64,000 bases of DNA from Congeria kusceri (Eukaryota > Mollusca > Bivalvia > Myida > Dreissenidae), in the NCBI GenBank assembly GCA_027627225.1, contig CM051033.1, positions 51,365,516-51,429,515 of the forward strand, given 5' to 3'. Shown piece after piece: positions 47,320 through 60,100 of this stretch (within the stretch, counting starts at the first letter, position 1; each line of letters opens with the position of its first letter). Both the position numbers and the translations under genes were made by a program. A model generated the notes under the pieces. The model worked only from the letters and a program-made list of their open reading frames with translations. It was not told where the DNA came from and searched no databases.

Positions 47320-49490
47320 CTACAGTTCCTAGGCAATACAGGAAGCAATATGGCGGACAATGAACTTTGCAATTTTAACAACAAAATGTTAAACGATTAA
47401 AATGAGCCATGTAAGGCAACCTGTGACTAAAATGAATAGGAATAAACATTATAATGCTAAGAACCTAATATGTTTCGTAAGTACCGTAAAAACAACGTAT
47501 TACGGCTATTAACAAGATACTAAAGTGCAGAGATGAGTGTTGACTCGTGACATTACAAAACTGCTTCTAAAAAAAAACAATTAAAATCTAACAAGTTCGC
47601 TTGAATTAGTATATGGATAAAGATTGACAATAACAGGAGCTTGGGGATATTGATACTCCCAATGGAAATATAAGAAAATAATTGCTGTTATAAATTACAC
47701 AAGGGCTAAAAGAAGTCCAGTTGTAAGTTGTTTCAGTAGCAATCAACAAATGCAAGAAGACAAGGTAAGTTTGTTTTTATAAAATCACTACCCCTGGTAC
47801 CGGATTGTATCAATATCACGCTCTTTATGAAATCTACAAAATGAAATAAGTATGCTTCTCAAATTGCATTAGATGTGGAGAACTTTAAATTAAACATTTC
47901 AATGTCCTTTTAATAAGAAAGTTCACATTATTAATACAGAAGAGATCTTCGTTACTTAGAGATGTCCATCATTTTCACCGTGCAACACATTTTCCAACTT
48001 CAAGCAATCTGCATCCACTTCACTAAACAACTGGCAGAAAGATATTTTTTATAACTCTCATACAAGTAATTCATTTATAAAAAAAAATAGTTAAATTACT
48101 CATTTAATCATATATTTCGTAAACAGAATATACTTATGGAATGTGTATACCAATATTGTATATTTATAGATAATAATTTATGTTTACATTTTGTCATAAA
48201 ACGTGTTGTTTTGTATAATAAAATAATAATATATATGAATATGCCATACTCGTTTCGTTAGTTCTTCGTACTACAAAACGATATTTCTTTCAACCATATC
48301 CAAAACAAGTTAAAACGTTTTCGTGAATCATTAAATAATCGTTTTATGTCCTCCTGTAGTCACGAACACAAACTGTAATATAGGACCATTCAACAGCAGC
48401 TGCAATGCATACGTGACCACCATATTTTATCTTTTGTTTTACCAAATAAAGTGTACATGTGCTCTAAATGGGCGTCGTGTTTTGTATATGAAATGGCGAT
48501 TCTTAAAGAACCCGGATTTGTGAGATAACATATTAATTTTATCACATTTGCAACAAGCTTTGCTCGCACAATGGTCGTCCAAAAGTCATCGCTTCCAGTA
48601 ATATGTCAATCGTTATAGTAACTATTGGGAACATCTAACAGCTACATTGGGAAATGACTGCAATTAAAAGAAACTTCCGTGTTAAAATGCACCAGCGTAT
48701 TAACCAACAGTTAAGAAGTCGTGTGTATGTTGAATTGGCATGGTTACAAATAAGCTGACGTGCAAACTTTCTAGACCCAAACTAAGCTGCACCTTCAACT
48801 GCAAATTTGGGACTGTTTTGTTTGAAAATCCAGCTTAAGTTCCGAATAAAAGCAAACTCTGAGTGAAGTTCGCTACAGGAGTAACGATTTATTTAAAACA
48901 TTTTTAATTTAAGGAATTTAAAGTCAACGAACACATAATCGTTGTTTAAGATAAATAATCTTACACAATTATATGCCCCATTTGCTGGTGCGTATTCATG
49001 TCTCCTAATCGAACGTTCGTTATCACTGTATAGTTCATGTCATTCGCCATTGCTCGCTCACTCACTCGGCCATTACCTCACTAACTCACTCAGTCATTTG
49101 TTTGCTCGTTCAGTCACTCGTTCATCTTCTGCGCTAAAACAGCCAGTGAAACCGACTGTAACAGGTTGTGTTTCGTTTATATTGCAGTGCGTTAGTGCTG
49201 TGTTTATATTGTCACAACGACTTATTTATGAGAGCTGAGTAGTACCATCAATGGTAGTTTCACAGAATAATTGTTGCTGCATTATGTGTTCATAATTATT
49301 CCCACATATTACCAGAATCTGTTAAACCTGTATTAGCGTGACCTAAATGTGAATGGTTCTCCAAGCATTTATATCAGTTGACTGAATGTGATGTGTGTCT
49401 TCGAAAGGTGGACTTCATTGTCTAAACATGTAGTTGAATTAAAGAAGTAACTCCATTTGAAATCAGTAACCAAATATTTCGAATAAAATA
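47320..49490. other. No gene recognised; YY1-type ATGGCGGAC at 47350
   Basis: CAATATGGCGGACAATG (47347-47363) resembles a YY1 site overlapping a start codon, but the frame stops after 16 codons and no donor fits before the stop. 49020-49130 has CACTCACT-type low complexity. No other gene evidence. Confidence 0.4.
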
Positions 49491-49498
49491 AGTATAAT

Positions 49499-50235
49499 GA
49501 AACTTCATACATAGATACCTTACAGCGAGGCCTAGCTTGGGATTGTATATAAGGTAGGTGGGTCAAGGTCAAGGTCACTTTACATAGATACCTTATATTA
49601 TTGGGACTTCGCTTGGGAGTGCGTATGGAGTGGTTGGGGTCAAGGTCACTGTTACTAAAAATACAAACTCAGTTTCCCCCAAATAGCGTAAGAACGAAAT
49701 GAGATTTTTTAATGAAGCTTCATACATAGATACCTTATGTCAAGACCTTGCTTGTGATTGCATATGGGGTGGGTGTGCTTAAGGTCAAGGTCACCGTTAC
49801 TAAAATAGAAAAACGATTTCCGCTCAATAACTTTAGAACACGTAGAGATATATGTTTTCAATGAAACTTCATACATAGACACCTTATATCGAGACCTCGC
49901 TTGCGATTGCGTATAGAGTGGGTGGGGTTAAAGTCGAGGTCACCGTTGCTGAAAATAAAACAACGGTTTCCGCTTAATAGCTTAAGAACACATTGATATA
50001 TTTCAATGAAACTTCATACATAGATACCTTATATCAAGACCTCGCACGGAATTGTATATGGGGTGGGTGTGGTCAAGGTTACGTCACCATTACTAAAAAT
50101 AGACTAACAGTTTCCGCTCATTAGCATGAGAAGACATTGAGATATTTGATGAAACTTCATATATAGGTACCTTGTATCTGGACATCGCTTGGGATTTCGA
50201 ATGGGGTTTATGGGGTCAAACTCACTATTTCAATT
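49499..50235 (+). repeat. Tandem ~145-bp repeat, five to six diverged copies
   Basis: The anchor AACTTCATACATAGATACCT recurs at about 49501, 49575 (partial), 49712, 49860, 50006 and 50148. Each unit also carries a TGGGGTCAAGGTCA motif and TTTCCGCTCAATAGC. Divergence between copies is moderate, so this is older than the 55-bp arrays. Confidence 0.85.
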
Positions 50236-51150
50236 TTATTTTTGTGCTGACTTAAATGCATTTCGTTTAAAAAATTAGTTTTCGTGGAATCTCTATGATT
50301 CTTGTTTTATGTAACTTGTTTTGTGTTGTGTTGTGCGTATTGTATTGCAATCTATTAGCAATTGATCACTTGCCTCAAATAAAGAACCTGCGAATGTAAA
50401 TAAGGGTTTCTTTCCTTCTGATGTTTTGGGTTTTTTATTTATCTTATATTTATTTAATTCTATTTGCGTATAATTAGTTTGTTTCTTGTTTAATTAAGCC
50501 AATCGTGTTAAAAAGTATTTCATTATAACTTTTAATTTAGAAACTTTGGTTTTTATTTGAAACGTTTATTGGTGTACACTTGATGATTCATGATACTGAC
50601 ATCATTTGCCCACTTTGATTGCAATTTAATAAACGCGTCTTTATGTGACTGAACTATAACAAATTGTATACATAACATGCATTTTACCACCATGCTGTTC
50701 ATCCCGTGCCATTTCGAGAGATTATGTCAACAATGCATCTTCTTCACTCCAGTTGTGTTACTGTTTTATAAATCCAACTTAATTACTGTGTGTGCTATGT
50801 TACTGACGATGTTAACACATTTAACCAGTCGTCTTATCTGTCCTCTTCGTTTTGAACTCTAATATGCATTCCACGACGTTGTTCCAAAACGAGATGGTCT
50901 TTATCTTTAATGTCCGCAACCGCTTATCGTGACCGAATTGGAACGGGCGTTATTTGATCTTACACTTATTCCCCACAACACATGAGGATGTTTTGTGGAC
51001 TTCGGTAAGATTTGTAAAATTTTGTGGTTCTTATTTATCACGTGTATTTTACTCAACAGCATGTCTTATGAATGTCCATTTTTTCCAAATGTGTATATGT
51101 CGTTGTTTTCTGATATTTAAAAAAATAGAAAACGTCATATCACCGAATGT
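50236..51150. other. No gene recognised
   Basis: AT/T-rich sequence with a possible old LINE-like 3' end near 50380 (CAAATAAAGAACCTGCG) but nothing firm. Confidence 0.45.
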
Positions 51151-51616
51151 TTAAAGGAACTTGTTCACATATTGTTTTGCATTGTATGAAGTATGCCATT
51201 AAATGGCTTAACTTGAGAGATTTAAGGATCGGAACAAAAGAGCTCAATTATAATCAGTGGCGTAGCTACGTGTAGGTCTTGTAGGTCCGGGCCTACAACT
51301 TTTTCTCAAAAGTGAAAAAAATAAATGCCTAAGGCCTGAAAATGCTATACAAATCGAATGCTAATGGGGGTTAAGGATAGAACGATTTAATTCCTTATTA
51401 AGAGATCAATTATAAGACGATCTTAATATAAAACATTTTCCATTTACGAAATTTGCCGTTTGACACAAAGAGAAATAGACTTAAGCCGATCATTTAAGTC
51501 AGCATCTAAATATTTTAGCTTTCTTTGGATCGCAAAACGGTAAAAACTTGATCAATATGCTAATTTTTGTCCACTCGCTTCACTCGCTCATATTCCTACG
51601 GTACAAAAAAGTTCTT

Positions 51617-51963
51617 AGGCGTAAAAAAAAAATATGTTTGTTTCAGGTAACATGCCCAAAAAAATTAGGGTAGGTAGGTCGGGATTTGTTTTATTTATTT
51701 ATTTTTCTGTTTGGTAAATGGTCAACTTGAAGATTCTAAAACTGAAATAATATTCAAAACGTATCAGTAATATCCTTAAACATTGTTTATAAGTGGATAC
51801 TATCAAAACAAAACACTTATTTATCCAAAATAAACATTTAATTATTGAAAAAGGTAAAGAAACCAAACTCAATCTAACAAACCCCAAAAAATGTTTTAGG
51901 GACCTGGCATTTTTTTAGGGTAGATCGGGTTACCTGACACAAACTTATTTTTTGTTTACGCCT
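51617..51963. mobile_element. MITE nested within the hAT element, ~347 bp
   Basis: Inverted ends AGGCGTAAAAAAAAAATATG and its counterpart (ending TTTTTTGTTTACGCCT) also share GTTTGTTTCAGGTAAC/GTTACCTGACACAAAC, giving arms of about 40 bp. A further inner pair, TTAGGGTAGGTAGGTCGGG and TTAGGGTAGATCGGG, is in direct orientation. The target duplication is unclear. Confidence 0.7.
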
Positions 51964-52550
51964 TGGTAAAACATACCCGTTCTAGCTCGATACCAATTAT
52001 GTATATATATAGAGATGTCAACAGCAATAAAGATTAGGCACAGGAAATACCACATTAAAGACATTTATACTAAATATATATGATTTAAAGTTGAAATTAA
52101 ATTCAAATTAATGACTTCTTTCGAGCTTAAACAGAATTGTTCCAATAGATAGTTTGGTATACAAAGATCTAAATTAACAAATATTTTGTGCAATGATACA
52201 TTAGCAATCTGACCAAATTTCATTTTGTTCTATACATTTATAAGAAAGATATTTGATACGTGATAAAGTAGAGCGGTGACCAAAACGTGGGAACCATTTC
52301 CGAGCGATTTTATACTTTCCAGACACCACATGTCAGCGAAACGTAAGTGACACAATGTCGGAATCACTTGCCTTTTTGGTTCGCAACGCAATCATAAGAG
52401 TATCTTTCACAATAGTTGGTGTAAAACACATGTTCGTCTGTTCGTTCGTATTAGTGGAGAAAATAAACAGTGCATAGTACATTTGAAAATACAACCGATA
52501 AGCATGTGTGAGTTATTTAATTACATTCATTTTAAAAGTAGACAATTATA

Positions 52551-52658
52551 CACTTCGGTAAATAACGAATATATATACACTTCGGTAAATAACGAATATA
52601 TATACACTTCGGTAAATAACGAATATATATACACTTCGGTAAATAACGAATATATATA
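52551..52658 (+). repeat. Four exact copies of a 27-bp minisatellite
   Basis: CACTTCGGTAAATAACGAAT recurs at 52551, 52578, 52605 and 52632, separated by an ATATATA spacer. Since 27 is a multiple of three, it produces a repeating nine-residue frame (YTSVNNEYI) on the plus strand, but no gene context supports translation. It lies within the hAT element. Confidence 0.95.
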
Positions 52659-53370
52659 CCAGTAAGTCTTGATGTGAATGTGGTTGAGTGTGTGTGTTTG
52701 AATGTAGTCAGCTTGAATTTCACACGTTTTAAGACGTTTCTTAAATATATAACATTGAATAGTGAACGGGCATATCAATCAACGCCAACGTGCAACGTGA
52801 GCGGTCGTTCCGCTGCATGAAGAGGCTGAAAACGTACCTGCGATCAACCATGTACAAACAGGCTTTCCAGCCTTGCAATAATGCACATACATAGGGAGAA
52901 AGCTTATTGACATTGAACAAGTCATTAATACATTTGCGGCCGTCAAAAGTTGTAAAATGGAATTCTATTAAAAGTGATGACAGACATAATTGAAACTTAC
53001 ATTATATTGCGGTGAGCCACTTAAACCAACGGACGTGAAGGCATATAGTTAAAGCCCATGTTATACGCACTACATGTATATTTGGTTACAACTATTTTGT
53101 TCGAAGGACCTGTAAAGTAAATAAGTTTGATGAAGGTTTGTGCAAGAACGTGTTCTTTTTTATATTTATCGGTTTATACTTTCACATATATCCGCATAAT
53201 TCATATAGTCATATAAATTTATAAGTGTTAAAGCATGAATGTTTATCAAAAACTTCTAACTTCGTATCTTTACCTTATGCCCGGGTCTACAACATGAAAA
53301 TGGCTTAGCTATGCCACTGATTATAATGACAAGAAAAGTATTAAAGGATTTGAAAGAAAGAGAAAAAATT

Positions 53371-53432
53371 GTCCCACCGGGGTTCGAACCTGTGACCTCC
53401 GGTTAAAAAGGGTTAACCACTCGGCCATTCCG
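53371..53432 (-). repeat. tRNA-like module with A and B boxes
   Basis: The minus strand has TGGCCGAGTGG (53427-53417) and GGTTCGAACCC (53390-53380), good matches to Pol III A and B boxes with normal spacing. It reads like a Ser/Leu-type tRNA body, but the acceptor stem does not close, so it is probably a tRNA-derived repeat. It lies in the outer TIR element. Confidence 0.6.
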
Positions 53433-53949
53433 ATTTCTATAATTTACCGGGTATTATTTACTTCATATAAGTGATCCACGTTTTGTCAACAATTTTAACG
53501 ATAACAACAGAAACACTCCAAATTATTCCATCGTTTAGCGTTACAAACGTTTTATAATTTTATCAATTACAACTGAACAGTACTCTTAAACGAAACGATA
53601 TCTACAGTACATGTCTATGTCCGTAGTGTTGTTTCGCTCCCTTGTATAAACTGTTCGTTTAATTTGGGAATCTTTGACAAAAAAGTTTAAAAAAAAGTAA
53701 ATTCGTCAATCTGTGAACAGGTCGTTTATATGAAAAGCCAAACATTCAAAAAACATCTATAATAATCAATGCCACTGTTGTACTTTTGTATTTGTGAATG
53801 TATGATATATGTATTCTACTTTTGGTTGCTACATTACACTACATACTCACTCCTTACTTATGCAGTGAAACAATAAATATCTGCCGCTATTTATGTTAGG
53901 AAAGCATATTATAACATTTTATATGTTGGATACATGACGAGATCTTGGT

Positions 53950-55735
53950 TATAAACATACGGAATCCAGTTAGTGCCATATGGAATATCCTGCCTCATAA
54001 GGCGATGGCGAGACACGAGAATTGCGCGAAACAAGAAAGCGAGACACGATATTTCCGCAAGCTCCAAAGCGAGGAACGATATGGTAACACGAGATTCCGC
54101 ACTGTCCCAGTATCCCATACCACACAATCTCGCGGCACAATATCGTGTCTCGCTTCGTGTTTCGCTGGATTATCGTGTCTTGCTTCGTGTCTCGCTGTAA
54201 AATATCGTGCCTTACTTCGTGTCTCGCTCAATTCTGGTGCCTCGCGTTCAAAGGTAGAGACACAAGATCCAAAGCGAGACACGCAGCGATACACGATATT
54301 AGGGCGAGACACGAAGCGGGGCACGATAATATATCGTTCAAATATCGCCCGAATCGCAAGTCTCGCGGTAGATTGTCGAACCACGATACACAATACACAA
54401 ATGGAGACGCGAGAATCCGGCGACACACGAAGCGATGCACGATATTGCATCGTTCAAATATCGCCCGAATATCGAGTCTCGCGTAAACCGGTGCACCAGG
54501 AATGTATCACGTTTTAGTTGTTGGATATTATTTTGTAAATATATGATAGTGTGATGATGTTGTTGTTGATGATGATGATGATGATGATGATGACGATTAT
54601 GATGATGATGATGATAATAAGTAACACTGAAGATGAATTGAAACCAAACTGCGTTGCTACATAGGACAATAGGGCAATGCACCTTTCTGCTTTAGTGCAT
54701 GATGCAACCCCACGTCGTGTTGATTTACTTTCAGTGTGTGAAAGTTAATCTGAAGGAGGCCTTTAGTACACATCTGTTTAAAAACGCCACAGAAGTAATT
54801 GCAGCCGCAGTTTCCTCAAGAAGGATTGGCGAACGGACGGACAGACAGACAAAGAGACAGTCTGACAGAGAGACAGAACTTTACATCTACAGCAGCAGGC
54901 TTTTCATAAAATAAACAATAAGCATAAATATAACATGGACATCATTATAGAATTGAGTAGAAATAGCCACAATGCAGAAGTATCCTCCAGTTGAATGGGT
55001 TGACGGATGGACAGAGGCTGATAAACAGGCACAAACACAGGTAGACAGACAGACAGGCAGACAGACAGATAAAACAGACAGTGGGCCGTCATGGTCTGGG
55101 CGGTCAACGACTTGGGCCATCCTGTCCCGCATTCGGTCGTTAGGGAAAAGAGTGTTTCCCTGCTTTGCTTCCTTGCTTTCAAACCTCGAGACTCGATACT
55201 AGGGCGATATTTGATCGATGCAATATCGTGTCTCGCTTCGTGTGTCGCCGGATTCTCGCGTCTCGCTTCGTGTTTCGTGTATCGTGGTTGAAATATACCG
55301 CGAGACTCCAGGTTCGGGCGATATTTGAACGATATAATATCGTGCCTCGCTTCGTGTCTCACCTGAATATCGTGATTCGCTTCATGTCTCGCTTCGCATC
55401 TCGAGTTTCGACCTTTGAACGCGAGGTACGAGAATTGCGCGAGACACGAAACAAGGCACGATATTTTACAGCGAAACACGAAGCGAGACACGATAATCCG
55501 ACGAAACGCGAAGCGAGACACAATATGTTGCCGTGTATGCCGAGGTTTCGTGGTACGGGATACTGCGACAGTGCGATATCTCGTGTTACAATATCGTGCA
55601 CCGCTTCGTGTCTCGCTGGAATATCATGTCTCTTTTCGTGTTTCGCGCAATTCTCGTGCCTCGCCCTCGCCTCAAGAGGCACGATATTCCATATGTCACT
55701 AACCGGATTCCGTATAAACAAGCTACATTTACGCT
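53950..55735. mobile_element. Foldback element with ~0.5-kb low-complexity inverted arms
   Basis: The left arm (about 53953-54490) and right arm (about 55180-55725) are inverted copies. Outer ends are ACGGAATCCAGTTAGTGCCA and its counterpart TGTCACTAACCGGATTCCGT; inner ends are GAGTCTCGCG with GGGCGATATTTGA. Both arms consist largely of a subrepeat GCGAGACACGAAGCGAGACA and its complement, so each arm also folds on itself. The interior (54490-55180) holds a (GAT)n tract, two GACAGACA tracts and no gene. The many overlapping frames here are artefacts of the repeat. Confidence 0.85.
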
Positions 55736-55990
55736 TATTTTTATCTAGATGCGTCTAACAATTTGGTTTAAGTTAATTCCCAAAGATTATATATTTTAAG
55801 GGATTTGACAGGCGGAGTTTCAATGACGATGTCTGCTACACGTGTTTTTGTTTTTAATTGTTTACTTTGTCGCCCCGTAACCTGTAAATATTCTGGTTTT
55901 CTTGAACATCAAATATAATTTTGTATTTATTTCCTATTACTTTTGTATAGCTATATTGAAAGTCTTGTTATCTTACTTGGCTTTTTTAAG

Positions 55991-57160
55991 GGACTGCGTG
56001 TTTGTCGTTGTCATCTGCTTATCGGCCACGTGTTTGGCAGATTACAATTGTGTCTGCAACTACAAAGTGGAATTACCAGTTCATGAACAGGTGAAGTTTT
56101 TTGGATAACGACTGTATATCATCAATGATCAAGAATTACATCGTGAATTGTTGAAATCATAAAATCAAGCAAGTTATGAAAACAACCATGTTTAGGCAAA
56201 GCATAACAAACTCAGCATTAGCATGTGCTTATTTAATAAAACAAAGCAATATATTAAAATAAACAAAACGTGAATAGGCAAGACATTACAAACTATGTGT
56301 GCAGAAACATAACTGCATACATTAAAGTCTTAATTATATTTCTCAGATTATTTAATAATGTATTGCAATTTCGTATTCATATATGTATAGTAAATTTAAT
56401 GTTCTATTAGAGTGTGCTTAATATTTTTGAAATTTATATTGGTGTTATCAGAGCGACACGACATCCACCGTTATCGGATACATGTATGAGTTCGACTGCA
56501 AACCACAAGTACAAATTATTGAGGAGTCCAATGAATGGTTCACTATAATGTTCGAGCGGAAGGCAAGTAAAATAGATCTTATGGTGATCCAAAGTTACTT
56601 TCACTAGCTGTGAAAAAAAAAGAAATAATCAGCCTGAAGACTTTGGGTTAACATTTGTCTCATAAGAACGGCAGATATACAACTTTACCAGATTCTCTCG
56701 TTTGTATGACCCAATATTTAATGTGAAATACGCACCTGCAATTTTTTATACTAATGAACCAACTTATAACATCATACATATTATTTCAAATGTTTTGTTC
56801 AAACAGCTTGGGTATGAAATTTCTTTAGTACCTAAATATCCGTATATCAGTAAAGAAATCACGACATATTTAAAATAAATGTTATGTTTTGTATAACAGG
56901 TAAAATAAAGATTATTCTGGTTCGTCCTTTAGGGTGACTTCAACGCCTATTAAAACACAATTTTGTACAAGCGAATATAAACAGTATGTGCTTGATTTTT
57001 GCAGATATGCTAGTGCGGTTTTCTTTTTTTGTGAAGGTCTTGTTTAATTCACATTATAGTGTATTGTTTATTTTATTTGTAATACAGATGGGCTACGTGG
57101 AGAAAGATTCAAGCGTCAGTGCACAGGTTTGTCCTGGCGGTATTCCAGACACTGATATAT
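55991..57160 (+). CDS. Lectin exons 1-3: signal peptide and SH3-like domain
   Basis: The exons read LADYNCVCNYKVELPVHEQ, then TSTVIGYMYEFDCKPQVQII, EESNEWFTIMFERK and MGYVEKDSSVSAQVCPGG. The order (short strand, VIG turn, W.T/MF, GYV strand) is that of bacterial-type SH3 folds, here with added cysteines. Assignment is by pattern only. Intron 2 uses a GC donor (AAG|GCAAGT at 56563); the nearby GT would shift the next exon out of frame. Confidence 0.65.
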
Positions 57161-60100
57161 GTACGTAGTTACGTTAAGATTTTCTGCTAATTTTCAACAT
57201 GAAAAGTTGGTCTAGTGACACATGTATGCTCATACATGTTATGTTTTATTTTCTAAAGGTGTGCGCTATGTCTACATAAAGAAAAGTACAATGTAGATAA
57301 ATCTCAACTATATTAGAGTGTAAGCTATAGATGTTAAAGGGCATTTAGGTATTAGGTATGTGTACATACAACGTTATATGTAAGAATAATGCGTTCACAG
57401 CTAAGAATCAAAGTGATTGTTATTTCAAAGATACAGATTTATAATAAGGACAACATTCAAGTTTATTTAAGCTACATGTATGCGTCAGAGTTCTATTTTG
57501 TTATTCATGGTAAGTAAAATAGTACACGAACTCCCTTCAATTTCATATATTATATATTATATAAAATATAATTTTAAACATTTAGTTTATATTTTACGTT
57601 ATGATGTGTTTACAAGTATATCCCTAAACAAACATAATTACATGTGCATATGTGTTAGAACTTCATCCATATCAATATGATTATTCATTAAGAACACATT
57701 ATGTGCTATTTATTTCTGTAGCTGGAACTTTATTTCGCTGCTTTATACACACTGTTATTTTCTTTTGGTAATTGGGAACAAAACCATCGAATGTTGTCAG
57801 TTTGCCAAACAATATTAGGTCCCTTTAAGAAGTATTGATTATTTTAGTGCCAACAACACAACCATCAACAACTGTGACAAGTGCGATGACGCATTTCTCC
57901 AAAACTGCTTCTAAAACATCAACATCTCAAACGGTCCCAGTTTCAACCACGTTATCTACATTTGTATCAGTGCCGCGCCATACCAGAGTTACGACAACTA
58001 CGTTAAAATCAACTGATGTAACATCTAAAACTGTCCAAGTTTCGACCACAATATCTACACTTGAACCAATGGTGATTACAACTTCTTCAAGTAGCTCTAC
58101 AACTACAGCATCAACACAGACCAGTTCAGTTTCAAGTGTATCTACGTCAAGATCATCACTGTTACCAGTGTCAACTACGACACAAGCATCAACAGCAATA
58201 ATTGTAGCAAATTGGTCCGTTACAACAACTAGTCCATTTGATAACAAGCTTTTGCAAGGTAAAAAATTCTTCGCAATGAATTTAATTATTATAATTTGAG
58301 AAAAATATAAGTGTACAACTATCCATTTTAGCAATAATTGGTTACAATATACGGGTTATATGTGTCATTTTAAATGATATTTAATATGTTGTTTAGTATC
58401 CCAAACAATTTTATAAAATGCAAGATATAAAGATGTGATTTATGAAATATTACGTTGATAACTAATCTAGTATACGACATCATAATGTCTTCAAATTTTT
58501 TAAGTAGTTTTTTCCGTTTGTCAGAAAAGATAGCGCTCTGTCGGTCAATTAACTCTTCACATTTGATGACACATACTTCGATCAACGGATACTGTTACGA
58601 GTTTGTGACCTATGGCCCGCGAATGCGAGACCTAGCGGAGCTACACTGTATCAAGCGCGGTGGTCATTTACTGTCCATAAAATCTGTAATGGATGATGAA
58701 TACATACACAAAATGATAGCACAACACCCTCATCTAGAGAATGCGACCTTTTGGACAGGTCTTTCTGTAAATAACAACACAGCAACATGGACCGATGGTA
58801 ATGGAAACCTTATTGTGTTGTGTTTTTGCATATTTTTTTATGACGATGATTGGATCCTCAATTGACTTTTTACAATAATATCCATTTGGTGTTTTGATAA
58901 TGTAACTGTACCCTTTAAGGATGCCAACAAATACCAAAATATTACTTATTTCATTTAAATACAACGTTTAGTATGTGTTATGTTTAATCGAGCGCTAACA
59001 AGAGTGTTTTTGAAAAGTTTAATTTAGATATACTCAAATATTATTTCCCAGGTAGCAATACACTATATACGCAGTACATACATTGGGAGAATGGCGATTT
59101 CGACGGGCAAACACAATGTGCTGTGATAAAATCCACGTCGACAGGAATTATATGGGAGAAATTAGACTGTATGAGTAATCATGCTTTCATTTGTAAATAC
59201 GGTATGTATATATGATAGGCGACTCTACATAACATAATTGTAACATTATCAATTATGATAAAATGAATATAAATATCAAGAACATATACATAGGTATACG
59301 ATTAATATGAATTATATTTAATACATGAACATTATTGTTTAATTAAATTTAAATATTAGTCATGTAAATGCGGCTAGCCGCGACATGAAAAGGCCTTTGA
59401 ATCATATGTATTTTATGTTCCTCCAGCATCAACGCAGGTTACGACACAACATGTTGTGCCATCAACCACCAAAGGTAAAACATTAATAATACATATGAAT
59501 GAGTGTACTTTTATTTCAACACATTTTGGTGATTTTGTAACACACATATTATCTATATATATATATTAATTGTGTTGATTTTCATCCTTGAGTAACCAGT
59601 TTTAAGAATTATTTTCTCACTTTTACTAATTCTGTAATTTATGTATATGAGCAGAATAAATGTTGCATTAATGCATCTAATATTCCCATTAATTAGCATT
59701 ACAAAACATAATACATATGGAATTGAAGTTTCAGTTGTATCACATTATCAACAATGTCTGCTAATCGTCAGCATTCAGTGGATGTACAAGGATTGCAATA
59801 TTATGCATTCTGTTTCAAGCTCCAACCACAACCACGATGGTTACGACTACAGCCTCTACTCTTGCTACCACAACACATAGCTTTGTGCAAGGTATGTTTT
59901 AAATGTCGTAGTAAACAAAAGCAAAAGGCTAAAAGGCTATATACAAACATAAATGAAACAAAACACGAAAGAAGTTAATCTGTATTCGTAATTTTAGTTA
60001 CCGGATAATCTCTGTTTTTTCTTTTCTCTTACACATCCAATCAGATAATATGTGTCCATTTTTTTCATATAAATTGTATACATTTACAGGTTATATGAAC

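Larger units (their letters stand above)
51255..53319. mobile_element. Non-autonomous hAT-like element, 2,065 bp
   Basis: Termini are CAGTGGCGTAGCTA (51255) and TAGCTATGCCACTG (ending 53319), a 14-bp inverted repeat with one mismatch. Subterminal CGGGCCTACAAC and GGGTCTACAAC are also inverted. The flanks carry an exact 8-bp duplication, ATTATAAT, at 51247-51254 and 53320-53327. CAGTGG-type ends with an 8-bp duplication are diagnostic of hAT elements. No transposase frame is present inside, so it would need a partner for movement. Confidence 0.88.
51151..53731. mobile_element. Outer TIR element interrupted by a hAT insertion
   Basis: The left end GGAACTTGTTCACATATTG (51156) and the inverted right end CAATCTGTGAACAGGTCG (53707-53724) form imperfect terminal repeats. 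Removing the hAT element leaves about 510 bp that includes a tRNA-like module. The ends match those at 7325 and 27214, so this is one family. Confidence 0.55.

Noticed and set aside
47351..47401. ATGGCGGACAATG as a coding start
   Set aside because: The frame stops after 16 codons with no usable donor before the stop.
53909..55758. Several frames of 70-205 residues on both strands
   Set aside because: They are produced by the CGAGACACGA subrepeat of the foldback arms and mirror each other between arms.
58734..58964. Minus-strand frame opposite the first lectin domain
   Set aside because: Shadow of the CTLD1 exon and its intron.
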